This document shows, piece after piece, positions 35,038-42,505 of a DNA stretch of 64,000 nucleotides. How positions within the stretch are numbered: position 1 is the stretch's first letter; each line of letters starts with the position of its first letter. Location: the NCBI RefSeq assembly GCF_003254525.1, contig NZ_QFYS01000003.1:186001-250000 (forward strand), read 5' to 3'. This DNA is from Phenylobacterium kunshanense. GTDB taxonomy: Bacteria; Pseudomonadota; Alphaproteobacteria; Caulobacterales; Caulobacteraceae. The translations under genes and the position numbers were made by a program. Below the pieces are notes generated by a model. The model made no database searches. It saw only the letters and a list, made by a program, of their open reading frames with translations, and was not told the origin of the DNA.

Positions 35038-35553
35038 CTAGCCGCGGTACCGCGCCATGCAGAGCCTGAGCGCCTGGGTCATCCGCTTCTCGACGGCCTT
35101 GACCGAGATCCCGAGGTGCGTGGCGATCTCAGCATAGGTCATCCCGCCGAAGCGGCTCAAGACATATACGTCGCGCAGGTTGCGGGGGAGCTTGGCGACC
35201 ACCTCGCGGTGAAGCAGTGTCTCGTGCTGGTCGGGCGGGCTGACGCCTTCCGGGAGGTCGTCGCCGGTGACCAGGCGGGGGCGCTTCTGGGCCTTCTCGC
35301 GGCGCAGATGGTCCTGGCCGACGTTGAGGGCGATGCGGGCGAGGAGCGCCTTGGGGCTGCGCCAGTCGAGCGGATGCTGGGCGAGGCGCAGGAAGGTCTC
35401 CTGGGCCAGGTCCTCGGCGATCTCGCGGCCGAAGCGGCGGGCGAGGAAGGCGGTCAGCCAGGAGGCGTAGGTGCGGTAGAGGGCGGTGACCTCGACCGAC
35501 CAGCCAGTAGTCTTGCTCACTTCAGGCTTATTGGCAGGGTCCGCCTGAGACAC
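35038..35553 (-). CDS. ECF sigma factor (FecI-like)
   Basis: Region 2 is LYRTYASWLTAFLARRFG with EIAEDLAQETFLRLA, and region 4 is LPRNLRDVYVLSRFGGMTYAEIA with the HTH LGISVKAVEKRMTQAL. Both are typical of the FecI/ECF group. The start GTG 35553 has GGGAAC at seven bases and gives 171 residues; GTG 35520 gives 160 but lacks a ribosome site. Longer upstream sequence in frame runs antisense through an XRE gene and is noise. It should direct transcription of the receptor and isopeptidase genes once released by FecR. Confidence 0.9.
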   Translation of the reverse strand: MSQADPANKPEVSKTTGWSVEVTALYRTYASWLTAFLARRFGREIAEDLAQETFLRLAQHPLDWRSPKALLARIALNVGQDHLRREKAQKRPRLVTGDDLPEGVSPPDQHETLLHREVVAKLPRNLRDVYVLSRFGGMTYAEIATHLGISVKAVEKRMTQALRLCMARYRG

Positions 35554-35595
35554 TCGCGTTCCCACTAGGTGCTTACCGGATGGCAGGCCACGTTT

Positions 35596-35627
35596 TGTAG
35601 AGGATACTCCGTGGTGAAATACTCTAC
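35596..35627. promoter_or_regulatory. Operator repeat 1 before first small XRE gene
   Basis: TGTAGAGGATACTCCGTGG (35596-35614) is repeated exactly at 35878-35896 before the second XRE gene. Within the first copy, GTAGAG (35597-35602) and CTCTAC (35622-35627) form an inverted repeat. Each copy precedes an HTH gene on the + strand, so it is probably the shared operator of these regulators. Confidence 0.6.
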
Positions 35628-35647
35628 AATCCCATCGTCTCCGGGCG

Positions 35648-35860
35648 ATGGAGCTCCGGCGGATCCTCGCAAGGAACGTGCTCAGGCGGCGCAAGGCGCT
35701 CGACCTGTCGCAGGAGGAGCTTGCGGACCTCGCTGGCATGGATCGAACTTGGCTGAGCCAGCTTGAGACGACGAAGGCAGCCGTATCGATCGATATCATC
35801 GAGAAGATTGCGAGAGCATTTGAAGTCGATCCGGCGGAGCTTCTTCGGGCCGAGCCGTAG
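35648..35860 (+). CDS. Small XRE-family regulator 1
   Basis: This 70-residue protein consists of one helix-turn-helix (LSQEELADLAGMDRTWLSQLE, then IIEKIARAFEVDPAELL). There is no effector domain, so it may bind its operator as a simple dimer. ATG 35648 lies 20 bases after the operator-like repeat. It is divergent from the ECF sigma gene (start 35553), so the gap serves both directions. It is a close paralogue of the next gene. Confidence 0.8.
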   Translation: MELRRILARNVLRRRKALDLSQEELADLAGMDRTWLSQLETTKAAVSIDIIEKIARAFEVDPAELLRAEP

Positions 35861-35877
35861 CAGGCGAAGACCTCTCG

Positions 35878-35907
35878 TGTAGAGGATACTCCGTGGAGGA
35901 ATCCTCG
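35878..35907. promoter_or_regulatory. Operator repeat 2 before second small XRE gene
   Basis: This is the second copy of TGTAGAGGATACTCCGTGG (35878-35896). It is followed by GAGGAATCCTCGAC, which contains the palindrome GAGGATTCCTC only in imperfect form. Placement 34 bases before ATG 35930 is consistent with an operator or promoter element. Confidence 0.55.
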
Positions 35908-35929
35908 ACGCTGACGCGCTCTGAGCCTA

Positions 35930-36136
35930 ATGGGCGCCCGAGAGACACTTGCGACGAACCTGCGCGCCGCTCGGCGCCGGCAGGGTTTGTCGCAAGAAGA
36001 ACTCGCGTATCGCGCAGATATCGACCGGACATATGTCAGTGCGCTGGAGCGCGGCGTCTATGCGGCGACTATCGACGTGATCGAGCGCATCGCGCGAGCG
36101 CTAGATATGCAGACGTGGGAACTCCTCAAACCGTGA
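35930..36136 (+). CDS. Small XRE-family regulator 2
   Basis: This 68-residue single HTH protein (LSQEELAYRADIDRTYVSALE, then VIERIARALDMQTWELL) is clearly related to the preceding gene; both keep the SQEEL-DRT-LE-IARA pattern. With its own copy of the operator it looks like a tandem duplication that has diverged. The two may repress each other or nearby ICE genes. Confidence 0.8.
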   Translation: MGARETLATNLRAARRRQGLSQEELAYRADIDRTYVSALERGVYAATIDVIERIARALDMQTWELLKP

Positions 36137-36176
36137 GGCAGAAGGGACGCCCCTGGTCGGAGGCGTCCCTGAGAGG

Positions 36177-36485
36177 TCAAGTCTTGCTGCGGCGTGACCA
36201 CCAAAGCTCATGGCCGTCCGGGGTCTCGACCAGCAGCGCGTTGATGGGGGCGGCGAAGCTCGGATCGTCGAGGCGGACGGAGAGACCATCAGGCTTGTCG
36301 GCCCTGGTGAGAGGCCAGGTCGCGCCGAGTTCGGCGGAGCCGGCGTAGACCCGGTGGCTCGGGCCGTGCTCGCCGCTGGCCTCGATCGGCCGGATGTCGA
36401 CCGCCTTCAGGCTGAGGGCGAGGGTGCGAATGGCGCCGTGGAAGCTGCCGTCCGGGGTCTTCTGGAACACGCCGATGGTGGTCAT
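36177..36485 (-). CDS. DUF736 protein, paralogue 1
   Basis: This 102-residue DUF736 protein begins MTTIGVFQKTPDGSFHGAIR and ends VETPDGHELWWSRRSKT. DUF736 proteins are widespread on alphaproteobacterial plasmids and ICEs; function unknown. It faces away from the second copy at 37074, and its 5' leader is homologous to that copy's leader in inverted orientation. AGGAGAC lies close to the ATG. Confidence 0.88.
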   Translation of the reverse strand: MTTIGVFQKTPDGSFHGAIRTLALSLKAVDIRPIEASGEHGPSHRVYAGSAELGATWPLTRADKPDGLSVRLDDPSFAAPINALLVETPDGHELWWSRRSKT

Positions 36486-37073
36486 GGGATCGTCTCCTGC
36501 GCTGGAGCCGCGCCTGCCGCGGCCCGATGGCGCGCCCTGGGCAGGCCCTGGAGACTGGCTGCAGCCGTAGGCCCGCAGCGTCAGCGGAGGACGGCGGAGC
36601 CGTTGCGGCCGGGTCTGGGTCTGCCGGGCTCGCCGGAGGGATGTGGCGGGGTGGCGGCGCAGGTGCGGTCCTGGCCGCCGTGAGGTTCGGTGGCTCGGCG
36701 ACGGAAGCGGGCAGGGGCGGTCACGCTCGCTTCGCAGGGGTTCCTGGGCGTTGTCGTCGGCGCCGGATGATCGCAGGCGTCGGATGCGCCGCGGATGCCG
36801 GTGGCGAGGGGCGCCGGGATTCCTGAGGAGCTCGGTCGGCCTGTCGCGGCCTCTCGTGGCGTGATGGGTCAAGGTCCGGTCCGTGGCGCAACGGCGGGCC
36901 CGGCTTTCCTCCCCTGCGCTGGCGCGCATTCCTCGCGAGGCAAGAAAGCCGGTCCTGGTCGCCGTCCTCCGCTGCGCTGCGGGCCGTGGGCTGCGCCGCA
37001 AACCTGCGAACCTCGACTCCGGACGCCATCGAGGCCGCGGCAGGCGCGGTCCGAACAGATCAGGAGACTTCCA
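36486..37073. repeat. Inverted paired leaders of the two DUF736 genes
   Basis: No gene is supported in this gap. The leader of paralogue 1 (reverse strand) and that of paralogue 2 (forward strand) share blocks: GCCGCGGCAGGCGCGG then AGGAGAC near the starts, and GCCGTCCTCCGCTG followed by CGCTGCGGGCC further out. The arms are about 36486-36600 and 36960-37073. Conservation of untranslated sequence between paralogues suggests a functional leader or a recent inverted duplication. Confidence 0.6.
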
Positions 37074-37388
37074 ATGGCGACCATCGGCACCTTCACCAAG
37101 AGCGGCGACGGCTCCTACGCGGGCTCGATCAAGACCCTCAGCCTCAACGTCAAGCAGGCCCAGCTGCGGCCCGTCGACAAGGAGAGCGACAACGCCCCCG
37201 ACTACCGGATCTTCGCCGGCGGCACCGAGTTCGGGGCGGCCTGGAAGAAAACCTCGCGCGAGACCAACCGCGACTACCTCTCGGTCAAGCTCGACGACCC
37301 CAGCTTCCCGGCGCCGATCTACGCGAACCTCGTCGACGCGGACGACGGCTACAGCCTGGTCTGGTCCCGCAACCGGATGAACAGCTAG
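37074..37388 (+). CDS. DUF736 protein, paralogue 2
   Basis: This is a 104-residue DUF736 protein ([61 protein letters not shown]). It retains the canonical family sequence more closely than paralogue 1. The RBS AGGAGAC precedes ATG 37074. Neighbours are small uncharacterised ICE genes that lead to the mobilisation module. Confidence 0.9.
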   Translation: MATIGTFTKSGDGSYAGSIKTLSLNVKQAQLRPVDKESDNAPDYRIFAGGTEFGAAWKKTSRETNRDYLSVKLDDPSFPAPIYANLVDADDGYSLVWSRNRMNS

Positions 37389-37509
37389 GCCGTGCAGGCG
37401 GTGGCTCCTCAAGCAGGGGCCACCGCCCCGCACTCCCGAGGTCGGCGAGCGACGAGCGGTGAGATGGGACTCGCCAACGGTTCGAAGTTCTGCTTTCGTT
37501 CTTTTTCGC

Positions 37510-37674
37510 ATGGAAGCGCACAACGACAATAAGCCGCCGCCGGAGGCGAGCCGCGTCCTGCCGATCCTGGGTCGCGTCGACCCGGACGGCCGCCTGCGGC
37601 TCGACCGGCCGCTGAACGCCGAGATCCTCGACTTCCCGCGCGCCCCCTGGCCCAGCGATCCCCGGGAGGCGTGA
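37510..37674 (+). CDS. Small hypothetical protein
   Basis: This 54-residue protein starts at ATG 37510 (MEAHNDNKPPPEASRV). It is hydrophilic, with an ILGRVDPDGRLRLDRPLNA beta-hairpin-like centre. It overlaps or abuts the GTG of the next gene (37676). No family was recognised, and no adjacent structure suggests a function. Confidence 0.45.
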   Translation: MEAHNDNKPPPEASRVLPILGRVDPDGRLRLDRPLNAEILDFPRAPWPSDPREA

Positions 37675-37675
37675 C

Positions 37676-38251
37676 GTGGCACGCACCTTCCCCGTCGCCG
37701 ACACTCCACCCGACCTGCTGGAGGAGATCGCGTGTCCATCGCCGCCGGCCGGGTTCTGGGTGGCGCCGCGCGACGCCACGCGGACGGTGGGCGACCTCGT
37801 CGCCCGCGGGCACGCGCTGGCAGCCGGCTGCGCCCGATGCGGGCACGGGCGGCAATGGCTGGCCGATGAGCTTGCGGCCGCCCCGGCCGGTCTCACGGTG
37901 GGCGCGATCGTCGCCCGCCTGGTGTGCGGGGAGGGTGGCTGCGGGTCGCGGAGCGGCACGCTCGCGGTGCTGTGGCCGCCGGACCGCCGGCCATCGGCCC
38001 GCCGCCGCCATCTCAGCCGCCGCGACATCGCACGGATCCAGGCCATGGCCGAGGAGGTGACGGAAACCCACCAGCCGCCGATCCTGGAGGACCTCGACGC
38101 GCCAATCCGCGTCGGTGCCTGCCTGCCAGGCCAAGAGACCTACTTGGCCGCCCACGTGATCGCCGCCTGGCGCGGGCGCCTGGTGCTGGGTTGGCCGCTG
38201 AGCCGCAAGGCCCGCAACGGCCGCCGCGCCATCGACGACCTGCACGCCTGA
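37676..38251 (+). CDS. Hypothetical protein with zinc-finger-like cysteines
   Basis: This 191-residue protein starts at GTG 37676, one base after the previous stop. Near residue 52 CARCGHGRQW and near 83 CGEGGCGSRSG form a four-cysteine group that could bind zinc. The rest is Arg/Ala rich. It is followed after four bases by another Cys-containing gene, and the pair precede the mob genes. A role in DNA processing is possible but unproven. Confidence 0.55.
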   Translation: MARTFPVADTPPDLLEEIACPSPPAGFWVAPRDATRTVGDLVARGHALAAGCARCGHGRQWLADELAAAPAGLTVGAIVARLVCGEGGCGSRSGTLAVLWPPDRRPSARRRHLSRRDIARIQAMAEEVTETHQPPILEDLDAPIRVGACLPGQETYLAAHVIAAWRGRLVLGWPLSRKARNGRRAIDDLHA

Positions 38252-38255
38252 TCCT

Positions 38256-38600
38256 ATGGGTACGAAGCACCCTGACGTGGTGGTCGCGCCGCCGAGCGCG
38301 ATGACGGCGCTGACCCTTGCCGAGATGCACGTGCGCCGGTGGGAGCTGAAGGCCGTCTGCAGCTGCTGCGGCATCAAGCTCCGCGTGAGCCTCCCGGCCA
38401 TGATCCGCACCTATGGGCCAGACGCGGTGTGGTGGGGCCGCAAGCCCGCCTGTCCTGGATTGGAGTGCGATGGCGGGAGCCTGACCTATGCAGCCCGCGC
38501 GCTCCGGGGCGGCTCCTGGGTGTCGATGGCTCAGGCGCCCGGCGACGTGGCGATGGCTGCCTACAGCAAGCGACAGCGGACCTATCCGGGCCCACGTTGA
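38256..38600 (+). CDS. Hypothetical protein with CxxC motifs
   Basis: This 114-residue protein has VCSCCGIKLRVSL and ACPGLECDGG, two Cys pairs that could coordinate zinc. It also has the WWGRKPACPGL segment common to small ICE proteins of unknown role. ATG 38256 is four bases after the previous stop, so the two are co-transcribed. It ends 163 bases before the mobilisation genes, just upstream of the oriT candidate. Confidence 0.55.
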   Translation: MGTKHPDVVVAPPSAMTALTLAEMHVRRWELKAVCSCCGIKLRVSLPAMIRTYGPDAVWWGRKPACPGLECDGGSLTYAARALRGGSWVSMAQAPGDVAMAAYSKRQRTYPGPR

Positions 38601-38717
38601 GCGTCATGTCTTGGCCCGGCTGGGCGGCCCGCAGGGCCGGCGGGTGGACGGCGCGGGGGTAGCCTTGCGCCCTCGTGACGGCTGAGGGGAGGGGCCAATC
38701 TGCAAGGCGGTGGTCTA

Positions 38718-38762
38718 GGGCAGGATAGCCTTGGCGGCAGCATTGTAGACAGGAGGCCTGTC
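38718..38762 (-). other. oriT: Candidate oriT: IncP-like nic core plus hairpin
   Basis: On the reverse strand 38728-38718 reads CTATCCTGCCC, which matches the IncP (RP4) nic-region core where cleavage falls after ATCCTG. An inverted repeat, GACAGG (38748-38753) and CCTGTC (38757-38762), lies about 20 bases away. The site is immediately upstream of the mobC-like and relaxase genes, the usual oriT location. The hairpin also contains the mobC ribosome site. Nicking is inferred, not shown. Confidence 0.6.
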
Positions 38763-38763
38763 G

Positions 38764-39285
38764 GTGCCCGTGCTGAGTACGCGCGTGACGGACGACCTGG
38801 CGGGGCGCTTCGACGCCGCCTCGGCCGCCGTCGGCGGACGCTCCGCCATGCTCCGTCGCCTGGTGGAGGATGCGGCGGGCAGCGCCCCGGTGGCGGCCCC
38901 GCTATCGCCCGGCAGGCGCGACGCCGCGCGACTGATGGTGAGGCTCGCCGCGCCGGAGGCGCGCCACGTTGCGGACCAGGCCGCGGCGTTGGGCCTTTCG
39001 CGGGCGGCTTGGGTGGCGGCGCTGGTACGTCGCCACGCGTCCGGCGCGCCGCGCTTCGCCCGGTCAGATGAGCTGGCTCTGATTGCCGTTCACGGCGAGG
39101 TCCGGCGGATCGGCGTGAACGTCAACCAGATCGCCCGGGCGCTGAACACCGCGGTGATGGAGGGGCGGGTCCTGGACACCGAACTCGGAGCCGTCGCCGA
39201 TCTCGGCCGCGAACTGCGGGCCCACGTCGCGAGCCTTGGCGAGGCGTTCGCCGGCAACCTGGCCTACTGGGCGGCGGACCTGTGA
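38764..39285 (+). CDS. MobC-like relaxosome accessory protein
   Basis: This 173-residue DNA-binding protein has a ribbon-helix-helix-like N terminus (VLSTRVTDDLAGRFDAASA) and the MobC signature VNVNQIARALNTA. MobC proteins bind oriT and help the relaxase open the nic region. The GTG start at 38764 has AGGAGG seven bases upstream, and that ribosome site lies in a stem (GACAGG-CCTGTC), which may link relaxosome state to translation. Its stop overlaps the relaxase GTG by four bases. Confidence 0.8.
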   Translation: MPVLSTRVTDDLAGRFDAASAAVGGRSAMLRRLVEDAAGSAPVAAPLSPGRRDAARLMVRLAAPEARHVADQAAALGLSRAAWVAALVRRHASGAPRFARSDELALIAVHGEVRRIGVNVNQIARALNTAVMEGRVLDTELGAVADLGRELRAHVASLGEAFAGNLAYWAADL

Positions 39286-40349
39286 GCGAGTTCCGGACCG
39301 TCGCCGGGTTCGAGGACGTGTGGCGGCCGCCGGTACGGACCAGAGCACGCCGCCCAGAGGAGGTGCTCTCGCCCGGGTCCTCTGGCGCGACGACCCGCGC
39401 GCGGTTGCAGCGCATCGTGCGGCGCGCGCCAGAGGTGATGGTGAAGGTGACCGGCCGGACGCGGGACCCGGCCCATCTCGCGGCGCACCTCAGCTACCTC
39501 ACCCGCAATGGCGAGCTTGCGGCTGAGGATCGGGACGGCTGCATGATCGAGGGGCGGCGCGAGGTTGCCGACCTGGCCCGCGACTGGTCGGCGGCGGAGA
39601 TGATGGATAGTCGCCGGCGTCAGAATTCGCCGTTCGGTGTCAGCCTCATTCTATCGATGCCGGCGGGCACGGACGCGCTGAGGCTTCGCGATGCCGCGCG
39701 AGCCTTCGCGCGGGAAGCTTTCGCGGATCGGCACGACTACGTGTTCGTCCTCCACACCGATACCGCACATCCCCACGTCCATCTCACGGTGCGCGCCCGA
39801 TCGGACGATGGCGTGAGGCTGAACCCCAAGAAGGCGGATCTCGAGACATGGCGTCAAAGCTTCGCCCGTGCGCTTCGGGAGCGGGGGGTCGAGGCCGAGG
39901 CGACGCCGCGCCGCGCGCGAGGGGTCACGCGCAAGGCCGAGCGGGGTGCGATCCGTCGGTTGCGACAGCGGCACGAAGGAGGACATGGCGCCGTTGGACG
40001 CGTGGCGCGCGAGAAGCTGCGCCAGGCCGGGCTGCTGGCGTTCGGCGGATCCATCGAGCTCACACCTTGGGAGCGGCAGGTCGCCGCGCGGCAGTCGCAG
40101 ATCCGGCGGATCTACCTCGCCCAGGCGAAGCTGCTGCAGTCGTCTCTCGATCCCGCCGACCGGAAGCTTGGAGCCGAGGTCGAGGTCTTCGTCAGGAGCT
40201 TGCGCCCGCCGGACACGGAGCGGTTGGCGCTGGCGCGGACGCTGCGCGACGCGAATGAACGAGCTCGGTCGAAGGAACGCGGAGCGGGCAGGACGAAGGA
40301 CCGGGCGTGGCGCGTTGCGGACATGAGGCGTTGTAGTGATGGTCGATGA
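39282..40349 (+). CDS. Conjugative relaxase (VirD2/TraI-like)
   Basis: This 355-residue relaxase nicks oriT and stays linked to the 5' end of the transferred strand. The N-terminal part holds a candidate Tyr in LSYLTRNG; the metal site is VFVLHTDTAHPHVHLTVRA, the HxDxxxxHxH motif of MOB relaxases. The C-terminal half is basic and helical, ending in WRVADM. GTG 39282 overlaps the mobC stop. A second WRVSDM tail at 40791-40838 suggests partial duplication of the 3' end. Confidence 0.9.
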   Translation: MSEFRTVAGFEDVWRPPVRTRARRPEEVLSPGSSGATTRARLQRIVRRAPEVMVKVTGRTRDPAHLAAHLSYLTRNGELAAEDRDGCMIEGRREVADLARDWSAAEMMDSRRRQNSPFGVSLILSMPAGTDALRLRDAARAFAREAFADRHDYVFVLHTDTAHPHVHLTVRARSDDGVRLNPKKADLETWRQSFARALRERGVEAEATPRRARGVTRKAERGAIRRLRQRHEGGHGAVGRVAREKLRQAGLLAFGGSIELTPWERQVAARQSQIRRIYLAQAKLLQSSLDPADRKLGAEVEVFVRSLRPPDTERLALARTLRDANERARSKERGAGRTKDRAWRVADMRRCSDGR

Positions 40350-40736
40350 ATGCAGCACCAATCGCTCCGAGCCTTCCTTTCCGGCGAGATGAAGCCACAA
40401 GCGCTCTGGCTGGAGATCGAGCCCGAAGTCGCTGCGAGTGCTGCTGCTGTCACGAATGGCAGGACGGGTCATGTCATCATCACGGATGGCGTGCCTACCA
40501 GCATCTGTTGCGTGCACATCGACCGGCTCTTGCAGGCTCTGGAGAGCGGAGCTCTCCCACTTAGCTCTGCCGCATACATCGCGGATGCTCTGATCTTCAG
40601 CGACGACTTCGACTGGGAGGAAGATGCCGTCGCAGACGTGCTCTTTGGGCTTTCGGATGAAAGCGGTCCCTTGAGCCCGGCCGACCTGGCTGCGCTCCGG
40701 CAGCGATTGGGTGGAGCATCCGCTCACCGCCAATAG
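40350..40736 (+). CDS. Hypothetical protein after relaxase
   Basis: This 128-residue acidic protein has no recognisable family. It contains VIITDGVPTSICCVHIDRLL and FSDDFDWEEDAVADVLFG. ATG 40350 follows immediately after the relaxase stop, so co-expression is likely. It lies between the relaxase gene and the relic of its 3' end, so it may have been inserted into an older arrangement. The role could be immunity, exclusion or regulation; nothing visible decides this. Confidence 0.5.
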   Translation: MQHQSLRAFLSGEMKPQALWLEIEPEVAASAAAVTNGRTGHVIITDGVPTSICCVHIDRLLQALESGALPLSSAAYIADALIFSDDFDWEEDAVADVLFGLSDESGPLSPADLAALRQRLGGASAHRQ

Positions 40737-41098
40737 GTACCTCTGAGACGAATCCGTCGACGCCGATTGCGGATGTCGGCTTTCGGCAAAGACGCGAAGG
40801 TCAACTCCTGGCGCGTCTCGGACATGAGTCTTCGTTGAGCTGGCTTCGGGCTGCCCTCGCCTGGCGCGCGGAACGCGCCCTGGCCTCCTGTTACGCCCGT
40901 CGTTCAAGGAGGACGGCACGCGCGCCGCCGCCGATTGCGGCAGGCCGGCGCCGCCAACGCGTCCCTAATCCAGTCTCCGAGCAGCCGGGGCATCAGGGGC
41001 GCCCACCGCGACCGCGCGGTCGCCGTCTGCCAGGGTCCATCCCGGGAGCAAGCCGCGTAGGGATCCGGCCAGGGCCTGCACGAACAACGTTCAATTGT
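40737..41098. other. Gap containing a relaxase 3' relic
   Basis: No intact gene. At 40791-40838 the frame reads DAKVNSWRVSDMSLR then TGA, a close match to the relaxase C terminus (WRVADM). It is probably the old 3' end of a relaxase, left after insertion or recombination. The remainder carries nothing recognised. Confidence 0.5.
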
Positions 41099-41452
41099 TC
41101 ACGCGATTCGCACCCCGTTGGGCACGACTTGGTCGGGGCGAATGACCACGGCCTCGGTCTCGGACGGGGTAGCCGCCAGGACCAGCACCTCGGAGCGAAC
41201 GCCTGCGACGTGCTTGGCCGGAAAGTTCACCACACAGATCACCTGTCGGCCGACCAGATCGGCCACGTCGTGGCGGGCGACAAGTTGGGCCGAGCTGGTA
41301 CGGACACCGAGACTCGGCCCAAGGTCAATCTTCAGCACAAACGCGGGCTTGCGCGCGATCGGGTTCCGGTCGGCAGAGAGGACCGTGCCGACGCGCATCT
41401 CGACGCGGAGGAACTCGTCCCACGTCAACGGATGCGCGTCGTAGGCCGTCAC
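41099..41452 (-). CDS. CsaA-like tRNA-binding (EMAP/OB-fold) protein
   Basis: This 117-residue protein has the OB-fold of CsaA: FLRVEMRVGTVLSAD, ARKPAFVLKIDLG, SSAQLVARHDVADLVGRQVICVVNFPAKHVAGVRSEVL. CsaA-type domains bind tRNA and were proposed as export chaperones. GTG 41452 overlaps the stop of the preceding oxidase-like gene (GTGA), so the proteins are made together, an unusual pairing. The family match is good; its role in this island is unknown. Confidence 0.85.
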   Translation of the reverse strand: MTAYDAHPLTWDEFLRVEMRVGTVLSADRNPIARKPAFVLKIDLGPSLGVRTSSAQLVARHDVADLVGRQVICVVNFPAKHVAGVRSEVLVLAATPSETEAVVIRPDQVVPNGVRIA

Positions 41453-42204
41453 TGGCCCCTCTCCGGGCTCAGGAACGTGAGGTTTTCGCACCACTCCCAG
41501 TTCAAAGCGTACGCGTCCTCGAACCACTTCAGGAAGCCCGGCGCTTCGGCGGCGCAGACGGTGTTGCTGAGGAGACGCTCGGTCATCATGACATGGTACG
41601 CTTCCGCCGGATCATCACCGCCGACATGGGTCTGGAAGTACGCCAGGGATTCCTTCTTGCAGCCCATGCCGGATTCCAGGCCGTTCCACAGGGCGTTGAT
41701 CATCTGGTTTGCGTGCTTCTCGAACGCCGCCATGTGGGCGACCCTACGCAGCGGATCGGCATTGGAGAGGCCCACCCGCAGCGCGCGGAGGTAGCTGGCC
41801 GTCGGCTCGCCGAACTCGGGCGTGATCTCGCGCCCGAAGATCGTGTGCAGGTCACGGCGCAGCAGGTTGGCGTGGAAGGCCGACGTCCGGAGGATGTTGG
41901 GCAGGCCCGGCATCCCTTCTTGCATAAGGCACGCGTGCCCCCCGAACTCGTCCCACACCAGGAAGGCGCCGACCACCGCGGTTGCCTCCGCTTCGGCGTC
42001 GATGTCCCCTTGGGCGTCGACGAGGTACTGGAAGGTGTCGGCGATAGCCCCTGCCTGCAGAAAGGGGAACGAGATCGACATCGCCAGATAGTGCCTGAGG
42101 ACCTGCTCGGCGTTCGCGCGGGTCAATCCGTTCTCGAACGGGTGGCGATCGAAGCGGGCTTCAACGACGGCTTCGAGGGATGCCGTGGCGTGGGGGTGGG
42201 TCAT
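41449..42204 (-). CDS. Haem-oxygenase-fold (HDO/PqqC-like) protein
   Basis: This 251-residue all-helical protein carries motifs of the haem-oxygenase-like diiron oxidase superfamily: WDEFGGHACLMQEG, AAFEKHANQMINAL and YFQTHVGGDDPAEAYHVM (the HxxxDxxH-type spacing). Such proteins modify natural-product or cofactor substrates using iron and O2. The metal ligands are inferred by pattern and have not been tested. It starts at ATG 42204 and is coupled to the CsaA-like gene downstream. The two may form a small modification system acting on aminoacyl-tRNA or a peptide; that is speculation. Confidence 0.7.
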   Translation of the reverse strand: MTHPHATASLEAVVEARFDRHPFENGLTRANAEQVLRHYLAMSISFPFLQAGAIADTFQYLVDAQGDIDAEAEATAVVGAFLVWDEFGGHACLMQEGMPGLPNILRTSAFHANLLRRDLHTIFGREITPEFGEPTASYLRALRVGLSNADPLRRVAHMAAFEKHANQMINALWNGLESGMGCKKESLAYFQTHVGGDDPAEAYHVMMTERLLSNTVCAAEAPGFLKWFEDAYALNWEWCENLTFLSPERGQ

Positions 42205-42505
42205 GGCTTCGCTCCTGCTGAACGCCAGCAGGATCGAGGCGCAAGTCGCGGCGGGAAACGGACTAGCGAGCGGCGCGATCAGGCGATTCGAACCCGCGCG
42301 GCGCGAATGCGGCCTTGGATCGAGCGTCGCGCCCGCACCGGGTCATGAGGTGGCCGATCCGCGTTCCGGTCGCGGCGCATCCGCGCCTTGCAGAGGTCGC
42401 CCCACAGCCCGTATGAACAACCTTAACAACTCTGACGCGTTCCGGTCACGTCCATGACACGTCCCGAACTCGTCCTCACGACCGTGCGCGAGGGGGCAGT
42501 GCGGC
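42205..42505. other. Divergent promoter region
   Basis: No gene seen. It separates the oxidase-like gene (reverse) from the 420-residue unknown (forward). CAACCTTAACAACTC near 42420 is the only AT-rich stretch and could be part of a promoter. Confidence 0.35.
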
